Assembly: GCA_910584215.1 (NCBI GenBank)
Contig: CAJTYI010000112.1
Span: 1 to 7,203 of the forward strand
Length of the DNA stretch: 7,203 bases
Source of the DNA: an uncultured Roseburia sp.
GTDB taxonomy: Bacteria > Bacillota > Clostridia > Lachnospirales > Lachnospiraceae
Reading direction: 5' to 3'
The stretch's first letter is position 1, and every line of letters begins with the position of its first letter. The notes below the pieces were generated by a model that was given only the letters and a program-made list of their open reading frames with translations, searched no databases and was not told the DNA's origin. A program made the translations under genes and the position numbers. Below, piece after piece: positions 1 through 6,265 of this stretch.

Positions 1-93
1 ATTAAAAATTTACGATAGAATAAATATGCAACACATAGGAATAATTATTCAGTCAAAACAACGGCTAATAAACTATAGATATTTATCAAAAGT
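1..93. other. AT-rich region downstream of RT gene
   Basis: This AT-rich stretch follows the stop codon of the reverse transcriptase gene. I see no gene in it. An 8-bp inverted repeat (67-74 with 91-98, AATAAACT/AGTTTATT) overlaps the stop codon, but it is purely A/T apart from one pair and lacks a T-tract, so I do not call it a terminator. Confidence 0.5.
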
Positions 94-1800
94 TTATTGA
101 GGTCCGGTAGATTTTGCCGCCAAGTCACAAAACAGACTCGGAAAGCTCTGCCCTTTCATAAGCGAGTAATAATTAGAATCGTCGACCATTTTTATTTTAA
201 AGAGCGGCAGCCACCATTTGGAAAACATGATCTGCTGTTTCCAGTTTTGTTCTCCCGCCTCTTCTGTGAATTTTTCTTTGATCTGTTTCACCAAGTCTCT
301 GTTACGGGCAGCTCCCTCGGTCACAAACCAGCAAGCGATGATCGGATTTACCCCGCCGAGACGAAAATATTCCTGCATACAAACGGCACGCTGCCTCTGC
401 CCCAGATGTCTGACAAGCACATAATAATGCCATATCTGAAATAACGTATCCTGATAACGCTCGTTTAGATATCCTGTTTTCTGTTCTAATACGGCCAGAT
501 AAGCGCTCTTGTCTGAAACTTGTCCTAAGATTTGGTCCAATATTTTGTACACATGACATACCAGATTCTGATTTTCATAGGCAAGCAAATAGATATAGCA
601 GAACCAGCTATAGGCATCCTCACTGAGTTTGATCTTTCCCTCTGTAAGACGCCTTAAAAATATGGACAAAATCGTTTTCATCTGCGCGACGCCGCCGCCA
701 TCTATGAGTTCGCACAGATAAGATTTGAAGCGCCAAAAATCGTTATCCGTCAGCTGGCAGGACGCGCCCTTTTTCAAAAACTTCAGCCGTTCATAAACTG
801 CATGGATATCCGCCCCGTTGTCCAGTACTCTGGCATTCGTATAATATTTCGTTTTATTGCCGTTTATCCGCAACCGAAACCGGTTCAAAATACGCTGCAC
901 GGCGATCTCCATCTGTTCCAGTTTCTGTTTGCTGTCGCTAAAAAAGGTCATATCATCGACATAGCGGATATAACCGATCTCCTGTCCGGCAATCTCCCCG
1001 CGTATCAGATAATCGACACAGAGCATACACAATTCCGCGGCAATATGTGACGAAAACACTCCCGCCGGAATTCCCTTTGTCTGATTGTTGTTGATTCTCT
1101 GGTGAAAATTATCCAAAAATACAAAATACTCTTTTCCAAAACCCAATTCTTTAAACGGTTCATAATCAGCGATCTTTTCAAAATAATGCGTATACATATT
1201 GGGAAAAAATGACTCAATATCCATTTTTACCGCGTAGAGATAAGCCCCCTGCTGTGCATGATATCTCCTGCGGTTTTCGCCAAACATGGCATTATTCTGT
1301 ATTTTGTTATTATCGGTGGTAAAAACTCCTTCCTCCAGTTCCTGCCATGCATCATACCCGGACGAAACCATAAAACGGTCGCCGATCACAACATATGAGT
1401 TTGAATTTTCTACATATTTTTCGTTGTCCGGCTCCAGATACAGCGGTGTAAATATGTCGTCGAATACGGAGAGAGAATTATAAATAAAACTACAGTAATG
1501 CAAAAGATGCGGAATCTGCATCTCCCGCAAAGTCGCATTCTTTTTGAACGCATAATAAGTGATGGTTTCAACTCCGTTTCCTCGGATATAATCCGGTGAA
1601 AATATCTCCTTAAAGTCTTTGATCAAATCATCCTCATGGCGGAAATAGTTATACTTCTGATCTTTCATCTTTTTCAGGACATCTATGATCTGCTTTTTCA
1701 TTACAGATTCGTCCAAAATCGGCGGGAGCTCGGAATAAAACATTCCCTCCAGCAAAATCTTCGCGTTAATCTCTGTGTTATCCGCTTCAAAATCTATCAT
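94..1800 (-). CDS. Reverse transcriptase, Abi/DRT-like, with helical C-terminal region
   Basis: RNA-directed DNA polymerase of 568 residues. Fingers: LREMQIPH at about 91-98, the 'R-x-x-x-IP' block typical of abortive-infection and defence-associated RTs. Palm: KMDIESFF with catalytic D194, GIPAG at 243-247 followed by FSSHIAAEL, and YVDD at 280-283 with D282 and D283, so the metal-binding triad is intact. NGNKTKYY near 313-320 fits the later palm motif. Residues about 340-568 look all-helical, without recognisable nuclease, maturase or HNH motifs; AbiK, AbiA and several UG RTs of similar length (500-630 aa) carry a helical-repeat domain there. The ATG is fixed by GAGGTGAG at 1803-1810. No template/variable repeat, intron or retron msr-msd is evident. 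Inference: cytoplasmic phage-defence RT; the exact UG group cannot be assigned by eye. It may be co-transcribed with the small ORF just upstream. Confidence 0.93.
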   Translation of the reverse strand: MIDFEADNTEINAKILLEGMFYSELPPILDESVMKKQIIDVLKKMKDQKYNYFRHEDDLIKDFKEIFSPDYIRGNGVETITYYAFKKNATLREMQIPHLLHYCSFIYNSLSVFDDIFTPLYLEPDNEKYVENSNSYVVIGDRFMVSSGYDAWQELEEGVFTTDNNKIQNNAMFGENRRRYHAQQGAYLYAVKMDIESFFPNMYTHYFEKIADYEPFKELGFGKEYFVFLDNFHQRINNNQTKGIPAGVFSSHIAAELCMLCVDYLIRGEIAGQEIGYIRYVDDMTFFSDSKQKLEQMEIAVQRILNRFRLRINGNKTKYYTNARVLDNGADIHAVYERLKFLKKGASCQLTDNDFWRFKSYLCELIDGGGVAQMKTILSIFLRRLTEGKIKLSEDAYSWFCYIYLLAYENQNLVCHVYKILDQILGQVSDKSAYLAVLEQKTGYLNERYQDTLFQIWHYYVLVRHLGQRQRAVCMQEYFRLGGVNPIIACWFVTEGAARNRDLVKQIKEKFTEEAGEQNWKQQIMFSKWWLPLFKIKMVDDSNYYSLMKGQSFPSLFCDLAAKSTGPQ

Positions 1801-1803
1801 AAC

Positions 1804-1974
1804 TCACCTCATGTCCACACTGTACTTTATGCTCCTGTGGCGCCAGACAAGACACTCGCCGATAGGTTTAAAGCATCTGATCACCGAAGAATTACCCTGT
1901 CTTTCTAACTCCTCAACAAAAATCCGCAAAGCAACATTCATCTCATCATCCCGCAAATATGAATTGTCTGGCAC
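1804..1974 (-). CDS. Possible 56-residue protein coupled to RT gene
   Basis: Small frame directly upstream of the RT gene, its TGA separated from the RT ATG by three bases (ATG AGG TGA GTT ATG), so the RT ribosome binding site lies over its last codons and translational coupling is likely if it is expressed. The frame runs from GTG at 1974 (56 aa) or ATG at 1941 (45 aa); an in-frame TGA lies five codons before the GTG. The product has mixed, soluble-looking composition, an amphipathic helix (NVALRIFVEELERQG) and then a probable beta-rich part (VIRCFKPIGECLVWRHRS). I do not recognise the family. No convincing Shine-Dalgarno precedes either start; only a weak GGGATGATGAG precedes the ATG. It could be a real partner of the RT or chance open frame. 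Confidence 0.42.
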   Translation of the reverse strand: MPDNSYLRDDEMNVALRIFVEELERQGNSSVIRCFKPIGECLVWRHRSIKYSVDMR

Positions 1975-2004
1975 TGAAAAAATTTTTCACTATTCTCTTA
2001 GCAC

Positions 2005-2013
2005 AATATAACA
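2005..2013 (-). promoter_or_regulatory. Candidate extended -10 promoter for small ORF and RT
   Basis: On the minus strand TGT-TATATT forms an extended -10 element (TGnTATATT), about 30 bases before the GTG of the small ORF. No good -35 hexamer is seen 16-18 bases upstream, which is tolerable for an extended -10 but keeps confidence low. Predicted transcript start near 1998. Confidence 0.33.
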
Positions 2014-2035
2014 CATTTTTCTTCTCATGTATATA

Positions 2036-2145
2036 GGAATGCAAACAAATGTTTGCGCTATTCCATTCCCTCAAGACGCACCCTCAAAATCGAGTAGGGG
2101 AGATTTCTTCCCTACTCGCCGCGCGGGGTGCGTGCTGCAACAGCA
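2036..2145 (-). ncRNA. Structured intergenic element upstream of RT cassette
   Basis: Non-coding stretch between the hemerythrin terminator and the RT cassette with three stem-loops. SL-A: GGAAT+GCAAAC (2036-2046) pairs GTTTGC (2051-2056)+ATTCC (2060-2064), 11 bp with a three-base bulge. SL-B: CGAGTAGGG (2091-2099) pairs CCCTACTCG (2110-2118), nested inside ACGCACCC (2076-2083) with GGGTGCGT (2126-2133). SL-C: TGCTG (2133-2137) pairs CAGCA (2141-2145). Minus strand is chosen because it would place the RNA just upstream of, and in line with, the RT gene, where several defence RTs carry their template RNA. No dedicated promoter is visible, and a dispersed intergenic repeat is a real alternative. 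Confidence 0.35.
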
Positions 2146-2173
2146 GCTATTTTCACTTCGCAACCCTGCGCAT

Positions 2174-2213
2174 AAAAAAATGGAGATATGAACTTGTATA
2201 TTCACATCTCCAT
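2174..2213 (-). terminator. Rho-independent terminator of the hemerythrin gene
   Basis: On the minus strand a 13-position stem (2201-2213 with 2180-2192, one mismatch, loop of 8) is followed at once by seven T residues (A-run at 2174-2180 on the plus strand). It begins 7 bases beyond the hemerythrin stop codon, so it ends that transcript and insulates the RT cassette. Confidence 0.9.
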
Positions 2214-2220
2214 CGCAAAT

Positions 2221-3060
2221 CTATGTAGTTTCGTTTGTTCCCTCGGCCGGTATCTTTTTATCTGTGTTTAAGATATGGTTGATCAGCCATCCGAGCAAAA
2301 ACTCGAGCAGCTTCTGTAAATATTCCTGCGGATTATCTTCAATCTCATTTAGATCTATGGTTTTTAATTTATCTATAAACGCCTCGTGGGCGCGCTTCTG
2401 CGCCGCAAGACCTTCGTAATGAATGAATTCCATGTATTCCTCTTCATCGCGAAAATGTTCTTCCGTATAGGCCCGCAGTTCATCTAAAATCTCGTTGATT
2501 TTATCGTAGCTCGATGAAAAGTCATATGATTTTACCAGTTGATTGGCTTTGCCGACAATGCGAAAAAGCTCTCTGTGCTCCCTGTCAATCAAATCGACGC
2601 CAACCAGATAATCTTCTGTGAACTCACAGGGATTATCTTTGATCATCCACTCATCAAGCGGCGGCAGCTTTCCGATCAGAATATCGCTGCTTAAAATATG
2701 GCGATACAGCCATTTGGCAAGAAAATTTACGAGTTCATCCAACAGTTCCCTCTGCTCCGTAAGATCGTCGATATTTGCCAGATCGAACATAAGAATTTTC
2801 TCACGGAAGAACGCATGCTGCGTGCGCTGCAATATCAGCTCCGGGTCGCGTATCTGTTCCATATATGCCTCTTCATTGGCAAAATGCCGTTCGGCATAAT
2901 CATCAAGCTCGGCAAGCACCTCTTTGATCTTCTGATAATAGTCGTTTTGATAATCCGTGCTCACGAGATTGTGCACCCTGCCCAGCAATTCAAACAAATA
3001 TCTGTGCTCCTCGTCAATCTGCGCTATTCCGATCAAACAATCATCCGTAAATGCAAACAT
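2221..3060 (-). CDS. Tandem two-domain bacteriohemerythrin
   Basis: 279-residue soluble protein made of two hemerythrin domains (about 1-135 and 145-275); the usual bacterial protein is a single domain of about 130-140 aa. Hemerythrins hold a non-haem di-iron site inside a four-helix bundle and bind O2 reversibly, serving as sensor, store or scavenger, mainly in anaerobes and microaerophiles. Visible ligands in domain 1: H19 (IDEEH), H59 and E63 (HFANEE), H82, H121 and D126 (HILSSD). Domain 2: H162 (IDREH), H202 and E206 (HFRDEE), H225, H262 and D267 (HILNTD). The first His of the classical H-x3-H pair is Gln in both domains (Q78, Q221). Start ATG is supported by AGGAGG six bases upstream. 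Single-gene unit with its own promoter and terminator. No signal peptide, membrane segment or fused signalling domain. Confidence 0.95.
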   Translation of the reverse strand: MFAFTDDCLIGIAQIDEEHRYLFELLGRVHNLVSTDYQNDYYQKIKEVLAELDDYAERHFANEEAYMEQIRDPELILQRTQHAFFREKILMFDLANIDDLTEQRELLDELVNFLAKWLYRHILSSDILIGKLPPLDEWMIKDNPCEFTEDYLVGVDLIDREHRELFRIVGKANQLVKSYDFSSSYDKINEILDELRAYTEEHFRDEEEYMEFIHYEGLAAQKRAHEAFIDKLKTIDLNEIEDNPQEYLQKLLEFLLGWLINHILNTDKKIPAEGTNETT

Positions 3061-3104
3061 AATCGCCCTCCTGCCATGCTCTGTGATATTTGTGCAATAG
3101 TTGT

Positions 3105-3132
3105 ATTATATCACACCCCATAGAAAAAGCAA
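3105..3132 (-). promoter_or_regulatory. Sigma-A promoter of the hemerythrin gene
   Basis: Minus strand: -35 TTGCTT (3127-3132), 16-base spacer, perfect -10 TATAAT (3105-3110) preceded by TG one base upstream (extended -10). Predicted start near 3098 leaves a leader of about 37 bases before the ATG. The -35 box lies inside the first 36-bp tandem repeat unit. Confidence 0.75.
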
Positions 3133-3224
3133 GGTTACCATACATTTCACGCGCTGCAGAAAAAACAAGGTTATCATATATTTCACGCACTACACGAAAA
3201 GCGAGTTTACCATACACCGCGGGC
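3122..3224. repeat. 36-bp tandem repeat, two full units and a decayed third
   Basis: Units at 3122-3157 and 3158-3193 match at 31 of 36 positions; all five differences are transitions. A third, diverged unit (3194-3224) keeps the core GTTTACCATACA-like part (GTTACCATACA in unit 1). It fills the gap between the histidine kinase stop and the hemerythrin promoter. No spacers occur between units, so it is not a CRISPR array. The period is a multiple of three, and the region is open in several frames, but I see no reason to call it coding. Confidence 0.85.
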
Positions 3225-3256
3225 AAACGTTTCGCTCCTTGCCGCCCCCTTCTGCC

Positions 3257-4591
3257 TTACAGGTACACGCGTATGCGCGTGCCAAGACCAGTCCGGGAAA
3301 GAATCTCAAATTGTCCTCTGTGTTTGTCGACAATCCATTTGGCTATCGAGAGCCCTAAACCGGTCCCCTGATACGACCTCGCATCATCCGCGCGGTAAAA
3401 GCGTTCAAACATATGCTCTACATCATTTCCGGCCATGCCAATTCCGGTATCCTGCACTTGCAAGTATCTCCTGCCGTCATCCGCCACTCCGACGCCCAGT
3501 ATGATCTCATCACCAGACCCGGTATACTTGGCTGCATTATCCACCAAAATGCGGACCGCCTGCTTTAACAGCATCGCGTCAGCCGACACCACAACCTCCT
3601 GTGCGGCTGGCTGATAGCGGTACGGATGTTCCTCGTCGATCATCAGGGATTCCTCGTAAACCTCCTGCATCAGATCACGCAAGGATACGCGCTCCATCGT
3701 AAGTTTCGTCTTGCCGCTGTCCCCCCTGGCAAGAAACAGCAGCTGCTCCACCAGGTGTTTCATATGAGACGATTCGTGCAGGATTGCCGTGATCGATTCG
3801 TCCAGTACTTTCTCATCCTCACGTCCCCATCTCGCCAGCATATTGGCATATCCCTCTATCACCGCGATCGGCGTCCGCAGTTCATGGGAAGCGTCGTTGA
3901 CGAAGCGCGCCTGCTGCCGGTACGAATCCCGCATCCGCGTCAGCAGATTGTTCATGGCCGCCTCAATCCCCTGCAGGTCGGCATTGCCAAAGGCAAGCAG
4001 CCCCGAATCCCCCGGTTGCAGCTTTTCAATCGCCTCCTCGATCTCCTGATATTTATCCTCCGAAAAAGTCATACGGTTTAACTCGTCGGCTTTGAGCGCA
4101 ATATCCTGCAACGGCCTTAAAACCCGCCTGATTTTCTTCTCCTCAGACCCGTAATCCAAAAAAGAGAACAGTGACTGAAAAATAAAAATCGCCAAAGACA
4201 GACACAGAAGAACAATAAATGTCTCCGCCACATAAATTTCAAGCAGCACAGTCCGCCGCAAAGCGCCCGCATCCCCGTCACCCTCGTCTCCATCCTCTAC
4301 TCTCACCACCTGGTACACAATATCACCAAATTTCTGATGAACCCAGGGAAAGCGCTTAATCAGCGAACCTTGCGCCGGTTCGTCTGCCAATGCAAAGATG
4401 TGCACACAGTCCCACTGTATCGCCCCGAGCCTTGTGTACTCCTGATCTGCCAGCCACCCTCCAAATAGCAGCAGAAAAAGCAATAGGTCCATTCCAAAGA
4501 ACAGACCTATCTTATTTCTTATCCAAGACCAGTGCATCTTTCTGGCAATGGACGTCATTCGCCTTGTTTCAATCTCCTGATTTGATGACAT
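3257..4591 (-). CDS. Sensor histidine kinase (HAMP-HisKA-HATPase)
   Basis: Membrane sensor kinase that autophosphorylates a His and passes the phosphate to the regulator encoded just upstream. In 444-residue numbering: first membrane segment about 28-48, outside loop about 49-115 with an acidic stretch EDGDEGDGD, second membrane segment about 119-144, HAMP-like linker about 147-195, HisKA H-box NDASHELRTP with H236, N-box around N351 (RILVDNAAKY), G1 box QDTGIGM with D381, F-box FERFYRA, G2 box GTGLGL at 409-414. All catalytic boxes are intact. ATG 4591 is chosen because GAGAGG lies 8 bases upstream; an in-frame GTG at 4600 adds three residues. Either start overlaps the end of the regulator gene (23 or 32 bases), indicating translational coupling. 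The sensed signal is not evident. No terminator follows the gene. Confidence 0.96.
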   Translation of the reverse strand: MSSNQEIETRRMTSIARKMHWSWIRNKIGLFFGMDLLLFLLLFGGWLADQEYTRLGAIQWDCVHIFALADEPAQGSLIKRFPWVHQKFGDIVYQVVRVEDGDEGDGDAGALRRTVLLEIYVAETFIVLLCLSLAIFIFQSLFSFLDYGSEEKKIRRVLRPLQDIALKADELNRMTFSEDKYQEIEEAIEKLQPGDSGLLAFGNADLQGIEAAMNNLLTRMRDSYRQQARFVNDASHELRTPIAVIEGYANMLARWGREDEKVLDESITAILHESSHMKHLVEQLLFLARGDSGKTKLTMERVSLRDLMQEVYEESLMIDEEHPYRYQPAAQEVVVSADAMLLKQAVRILVDNAAKYTGSGDEIILGVGVADDGRRYLQVQDTGIGMAGNDVEHMFERFYRADDARSYQGTGLGLSIAKWIVDKHRGQFEILSRTGLGTRIRVYL

Positions 4592-5276
4592 ATCCCACAC
4601 CTCTCACTGTCTGAATCATTTTAACACCATACACTTCGTCAATCTTTGCCCGCAGAAACCGCACATAGACATCCACGACATTTGTCTCTCCCACATAATG
4701 GTAACCGCAGACTTTTTCTAACAGTACGTCCCTCGAGAGTACGATATCCATATTTTCCAGAAGCGTTTTTAACATCTGAAACTCACGGTTTGTCACCGTA
4801 ACCTCCGCCCCGTCATATTTTACCTGATGTCTTTTGTCGTCTAAGATCAGCTTTCCCCAACGGCAGATTCCTTCCTCCTGTTGTCCGGCAGGTTCCCCAT
4901 GCCCGTGCAGCTTTAACGCCACACGTATTCTGGCGAGAAGCTCTTCAATGGCAAACGGTTTGGTAATATAGTCCACTGCCCCCGCATCGAGTCCCGACAC
5001 TTTATCCATCACCGCATCCCGCGCCGTCAACAGAATAACCGGCGGCGTATCGGCCTCCCTGGCCTCTTTTTGCATGCGCCTTAAAACCTCAAGTCCATTT
5101 AATCCCGGCAGCATAATGTCCAAAAGCACTAGATCATAGCTGCCGGTTAAAATCATTGCCAGGGCATCCCTGCCGTTTAAAGATTTGCTGACGGTATATC
5201 CCTCATGCTCCAGCTCAAGCTCCACAAACCTGGCCAGTTTTTCTTCATCTTCGACGATTAGGATATGTGCTCCCAT
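4569..5276 (-). CDS. OmpR/PhoB-family response regulator
   Basis: 235-residue two-component transcription factor. Receiver domain (about 1-120): acidic pocket E9 and D10, phospho-acceptor D53 (LLDIMLPG), T84, and K106 in DYITKPF. The usual GADDY before it reads GAVDY, a mild variant. Winged-helix DNA-binding domain (about 137-232): TNREFQMLKTLLEN, LLEKVCGY, VDVYVRFLRAKI and the closing TVRGVGYVIK, all classic for the family. Overall pattern is like ArlR/CovR-type Gram-positive regulators, but orthology cannot be proved here. GGAGGAAA precedes the ATG at about 8-10 bases. It lies 18 bases after the DUF4342 gene and overlaps the kinase gene. An 11-bp direct repeat upstream of the operon is a likely own binding site. 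Confidence 0.97.
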   Translation of the reverse strand: MGAHILIVEDEEKLARFVELELEHEGYTVSKSLNGRDALAMILTGSYDLVLLDIMLPGLNGLEVLRRMQKEAREADTPPVILLTARDAVMDKVSGLDAGAVDYITKPFAIEELLARIRVALKLHGHGEPAGQQEEGICRWGKLILDDKRHQVKYDGAEVTVTNREFQMLKTLLENMDIVLSRDVLLEKVCGYHYVGETNVVDVYVRFLRAKIDEVYGVKMIQTVRGVGYVIKSGD

Positions 5277-5294
5277 GTAGTGGTTTCCTCCAAA

Positions 5295-5819
5295 TTATAA
5301 CTTCTCATACTCATCTTTTACTTTTTCGGCCAGATCATTTGCCTTCTCCATCACGTGATTGATCTTATCGCAGTCATCCTTGCCGGCAAAATAATAATGA
5401 CAGTCAAAAAACAGTGCCACGATCATGATAATCACCAGAATCTCCCATAGAAACAGCAGCGCGATCACAAACGCCCAGACCGGCACGCGGACAATCTCCT
5501 CTTCTTTATGCCGCACGCAGAAATAATTATCTCTGCTCTTTTGCCATGCCTTTTGAAACAGCCTCTTTAACTTTTCCCCTGCGCTGTTGCCCGGGTCTTT
5601 TTGATTTTGCACTTTTTCCTTGACCGAAATATACTGGCTCTGATCGTCGTAACTGGTTGAGTAAGTACTCTGATTTGGCTCTTTGACTTTCCCTTGTTTT
5701 TCAAGATAAACCATCGCGTCAAGCAAATCCCAGTTACATGCCTCAAGCGCCTGCTTGGCTTCCTCATATGTTACGTTTGCTCTCTGTCTTAACTTTTCAA
5801 CCTTTTCTAATTGTTCCAT
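5295..5819 (-). CDS. DUF4342 protein: UBA-like domain plus membrane anchor
   Basis: First gene of the operon. The 174-residue product has an N-terminal DUF4342 domain (about 3-44: KLRQRANVTYEEAKQALEAC then WDLLDAMVYLEKQGK), which resembles the UBA-like helical fold seen in NAC and EF-Ts; next a polar linker (about 45-85), a basic stretch (KLKRLFQKAWQKSR), one strong membrane segment (about 114-139, WAFVIALLFLWEILVIIMIV) and a charged helical tail to 174. The family has no established function; its position suggests it modulates the kinase or reports on the membrane. Start at 5819 is preferred because AGGA lies 4-5 bases upstream and the conserved domain begins at once; an in-frame ATG at 5864 would add 15 residues but has no ribosome binding site. 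It ends 18 bases before the regulator gene. Confidence 0.9.
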   Translation of the reverse strand: MEQLEKVEKLRQRANVTYEEAKQALEACNWDLLDAMVYLEKQGKVKEPNQSTYSTSYDDQSQYISVKEKVQNQKDPGNSAGEKLKRLFQKAWQKSRDNYFCVRHKEEEIVRVPVWAFVIALLFLWEILVIIMIVALFFDCHYYFAGKDDCDKINHVMEKANDLAEKVKDEYEKL

Positions 5820-5869
5820 AATATCCTCGCTTTCCTTCAAAATGAATTTGTTTTCTCTTGACATTGTCT

Positions 5870-5875
5870 AATTTA
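5870..5875 (-). promoter_or_regulatory. Weak candidate -10 of the DUF4342-RR-HK operon
   Basis: Minus-strand TAAATT, with predicted start near 5863 and a 43-base leader to the ATG at 5819. At 17 bases upstream the -35 position reads AAGATG, a very poor match, which would fit activator-dependent transcription from the repeat at 5904-5925. Only suggestive. Confidence 0.25.
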
Positions 5876-5903
5876 CCAAGGTTTTCTTAATCCATCTTTG
5901 AAG

Positions 5904-5925
5904 TCAAATTAAAATCAGATTAAAA
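5904..5925 (-). promoter_or_regulatory. 11-bp direct repeat, probable OmpR-family regulator box
   Basis: Minus strand reads TTTTAATCTGA followed directly by TTTTAATTTGA, ten of eleven positions identical with an exact 11-bp period. OmpR/PhoB-type regulators bind head-to-tail as dimers to 11-bp direct repeats. The site lies about 85 bases upstream of the first gene of an operon that encodes such a regulator, and about 41-62 bases upstream of the predicted start site, a typical activator position. Autoregulation is an inference. Confidence 0.5.
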
Positions 5926-6036
5926 AGAAGTGCTGTATTTTCAATGTTTATTAATATATTTGTATATTTTGTGTATATTTGCAATAAAAATGTACTCTAT
6001 CTAACTGTTCTGTTTACTTGTTGAAATATAATCTTC

Positions 6037-6050
6037 TCCTAATATTAGGA
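6037..6050. repeat. 14-bp perfect palindrome
   Basis: TCCTAATATTAGGA is perfectly self-complementary and overlaps the left end of the inverted-repeat element that starts at 6048. It could be an operator or part of that element. Confidence 0.6.
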
Positions 6051-6130
6051 ACAACGCTATATAAGATTTTATACTAAAAAAAGGACAGTGGCAAGTCAAG
6101 CATAGCGTTTTATATTAAAATGCTTGTTCC
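6048..6130. repeat. 83-bp element with split terminal inverted repeats
   Basis: GGAACAACGCTAT (6048-6060) is complementary to two blocks on the right: ATAGCG (6102-6107) and TTGTTCC (6124-6130), separated by a 16-base bulge (6108-6123) that is itself A/T-rich and near-palindromic. The fold would be a 13-bp stem interrupted by that bulge. It lies between the operon regulatory region and a plus-strand promoter. It may be a small miniature element or a structured 5' region; no target-site duplication is evident. Confidence 0.45.
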
Positions 6131-6152
6131 GTTCTTTTCTTAAAAATATTTC

Positions 6153-6181
6153 TTGACATACAAATAGAATTATGGTAGGTT
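6153..6181 (+). promoter_or_regulatory. Plus-strand sigma-A promoter of the leader RNA
   Basis: Perfect -35 TTGACA (6153-6158), 17-base spacer, -10 TAGGTT (6176-6181) preceded by TGG, which gives an extended -10 (TGnTAGGTT). Predicted start near 6188. Confidence 0.6.
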
Positions 6182-6202
6182 ATTAAAAAATTTTAGGAGA
6201 AC

Positions 6203-6265
6203 ATGGAAATGCGGAACTTACAATTTACAATGAATCATATGTACATGTATTACAGACGTACTTAA
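6203..6265 (+). CDS. Possible 20-codon leader peptide
   Basis: Short frame starting at ATG 6203 (a second ATG lies at 6209) and ending TAA at 6265, 15 bases before the first hairpin. AGGAGA at 6195-6200 is a strong ribosome binding site, a little close to the first ATG (3 bases) and better spaced (9 bases) for the second. The peptide is rich in Met (5) and Tyr (3) with Arg-Arg-Thr at its end. Role, if any, would be translation-dependent control of the downstream terminator rather than a functional protein. Confidence 0.35.
   Translation: MEMRNLQFTMNHMYMYYRRT

Noticed and set aside
94..1800. Diversity-generating retroelement, group II intron or retron
   Set aside because: No template/variable repeat pair, no maturase or HNH domain, no intron domain V, and no clear msr-msd; the GIPAG and IPH motifs plus the helical C-terminus fit Abi/DRT-type RTs better. 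Retron status is not fully excluded without folding.
97..2011. Several plus-strand frames opposite the RT gene
   Set aside because: Shadow frames of a well-supported minus-strand gene; none has protein-family features or a ribosome binding site.
3122..3224. CRISPR-like 36-bp repeats
   Set aside because: Units abut directly with no spacers, there are only two good copies and no cas gene is present.
3041..3226. 61-residue minus-strand frame with a 12-residue repeat
   Set aside because: It arises from the tandem DNA repeat, covers the hemerythrin promoter and ribosome binding site and runs into that gene; no own ribosome binding site.
3222..3243. Terminator after the histidine kinase gene
   Set aside because: Only a 5-bp GGCAA/TTGCC pairing with a long loop and no T-tract; readthrough to the hemerythrin gene cannot be excluded.
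3626..4081. 151-residue plus-strand frame opposite the kinase
   Set aside because: Antisense to the conserved kinase core; composition (Arg, Gln, His rich) reflects the reverse complement of coding DNA.
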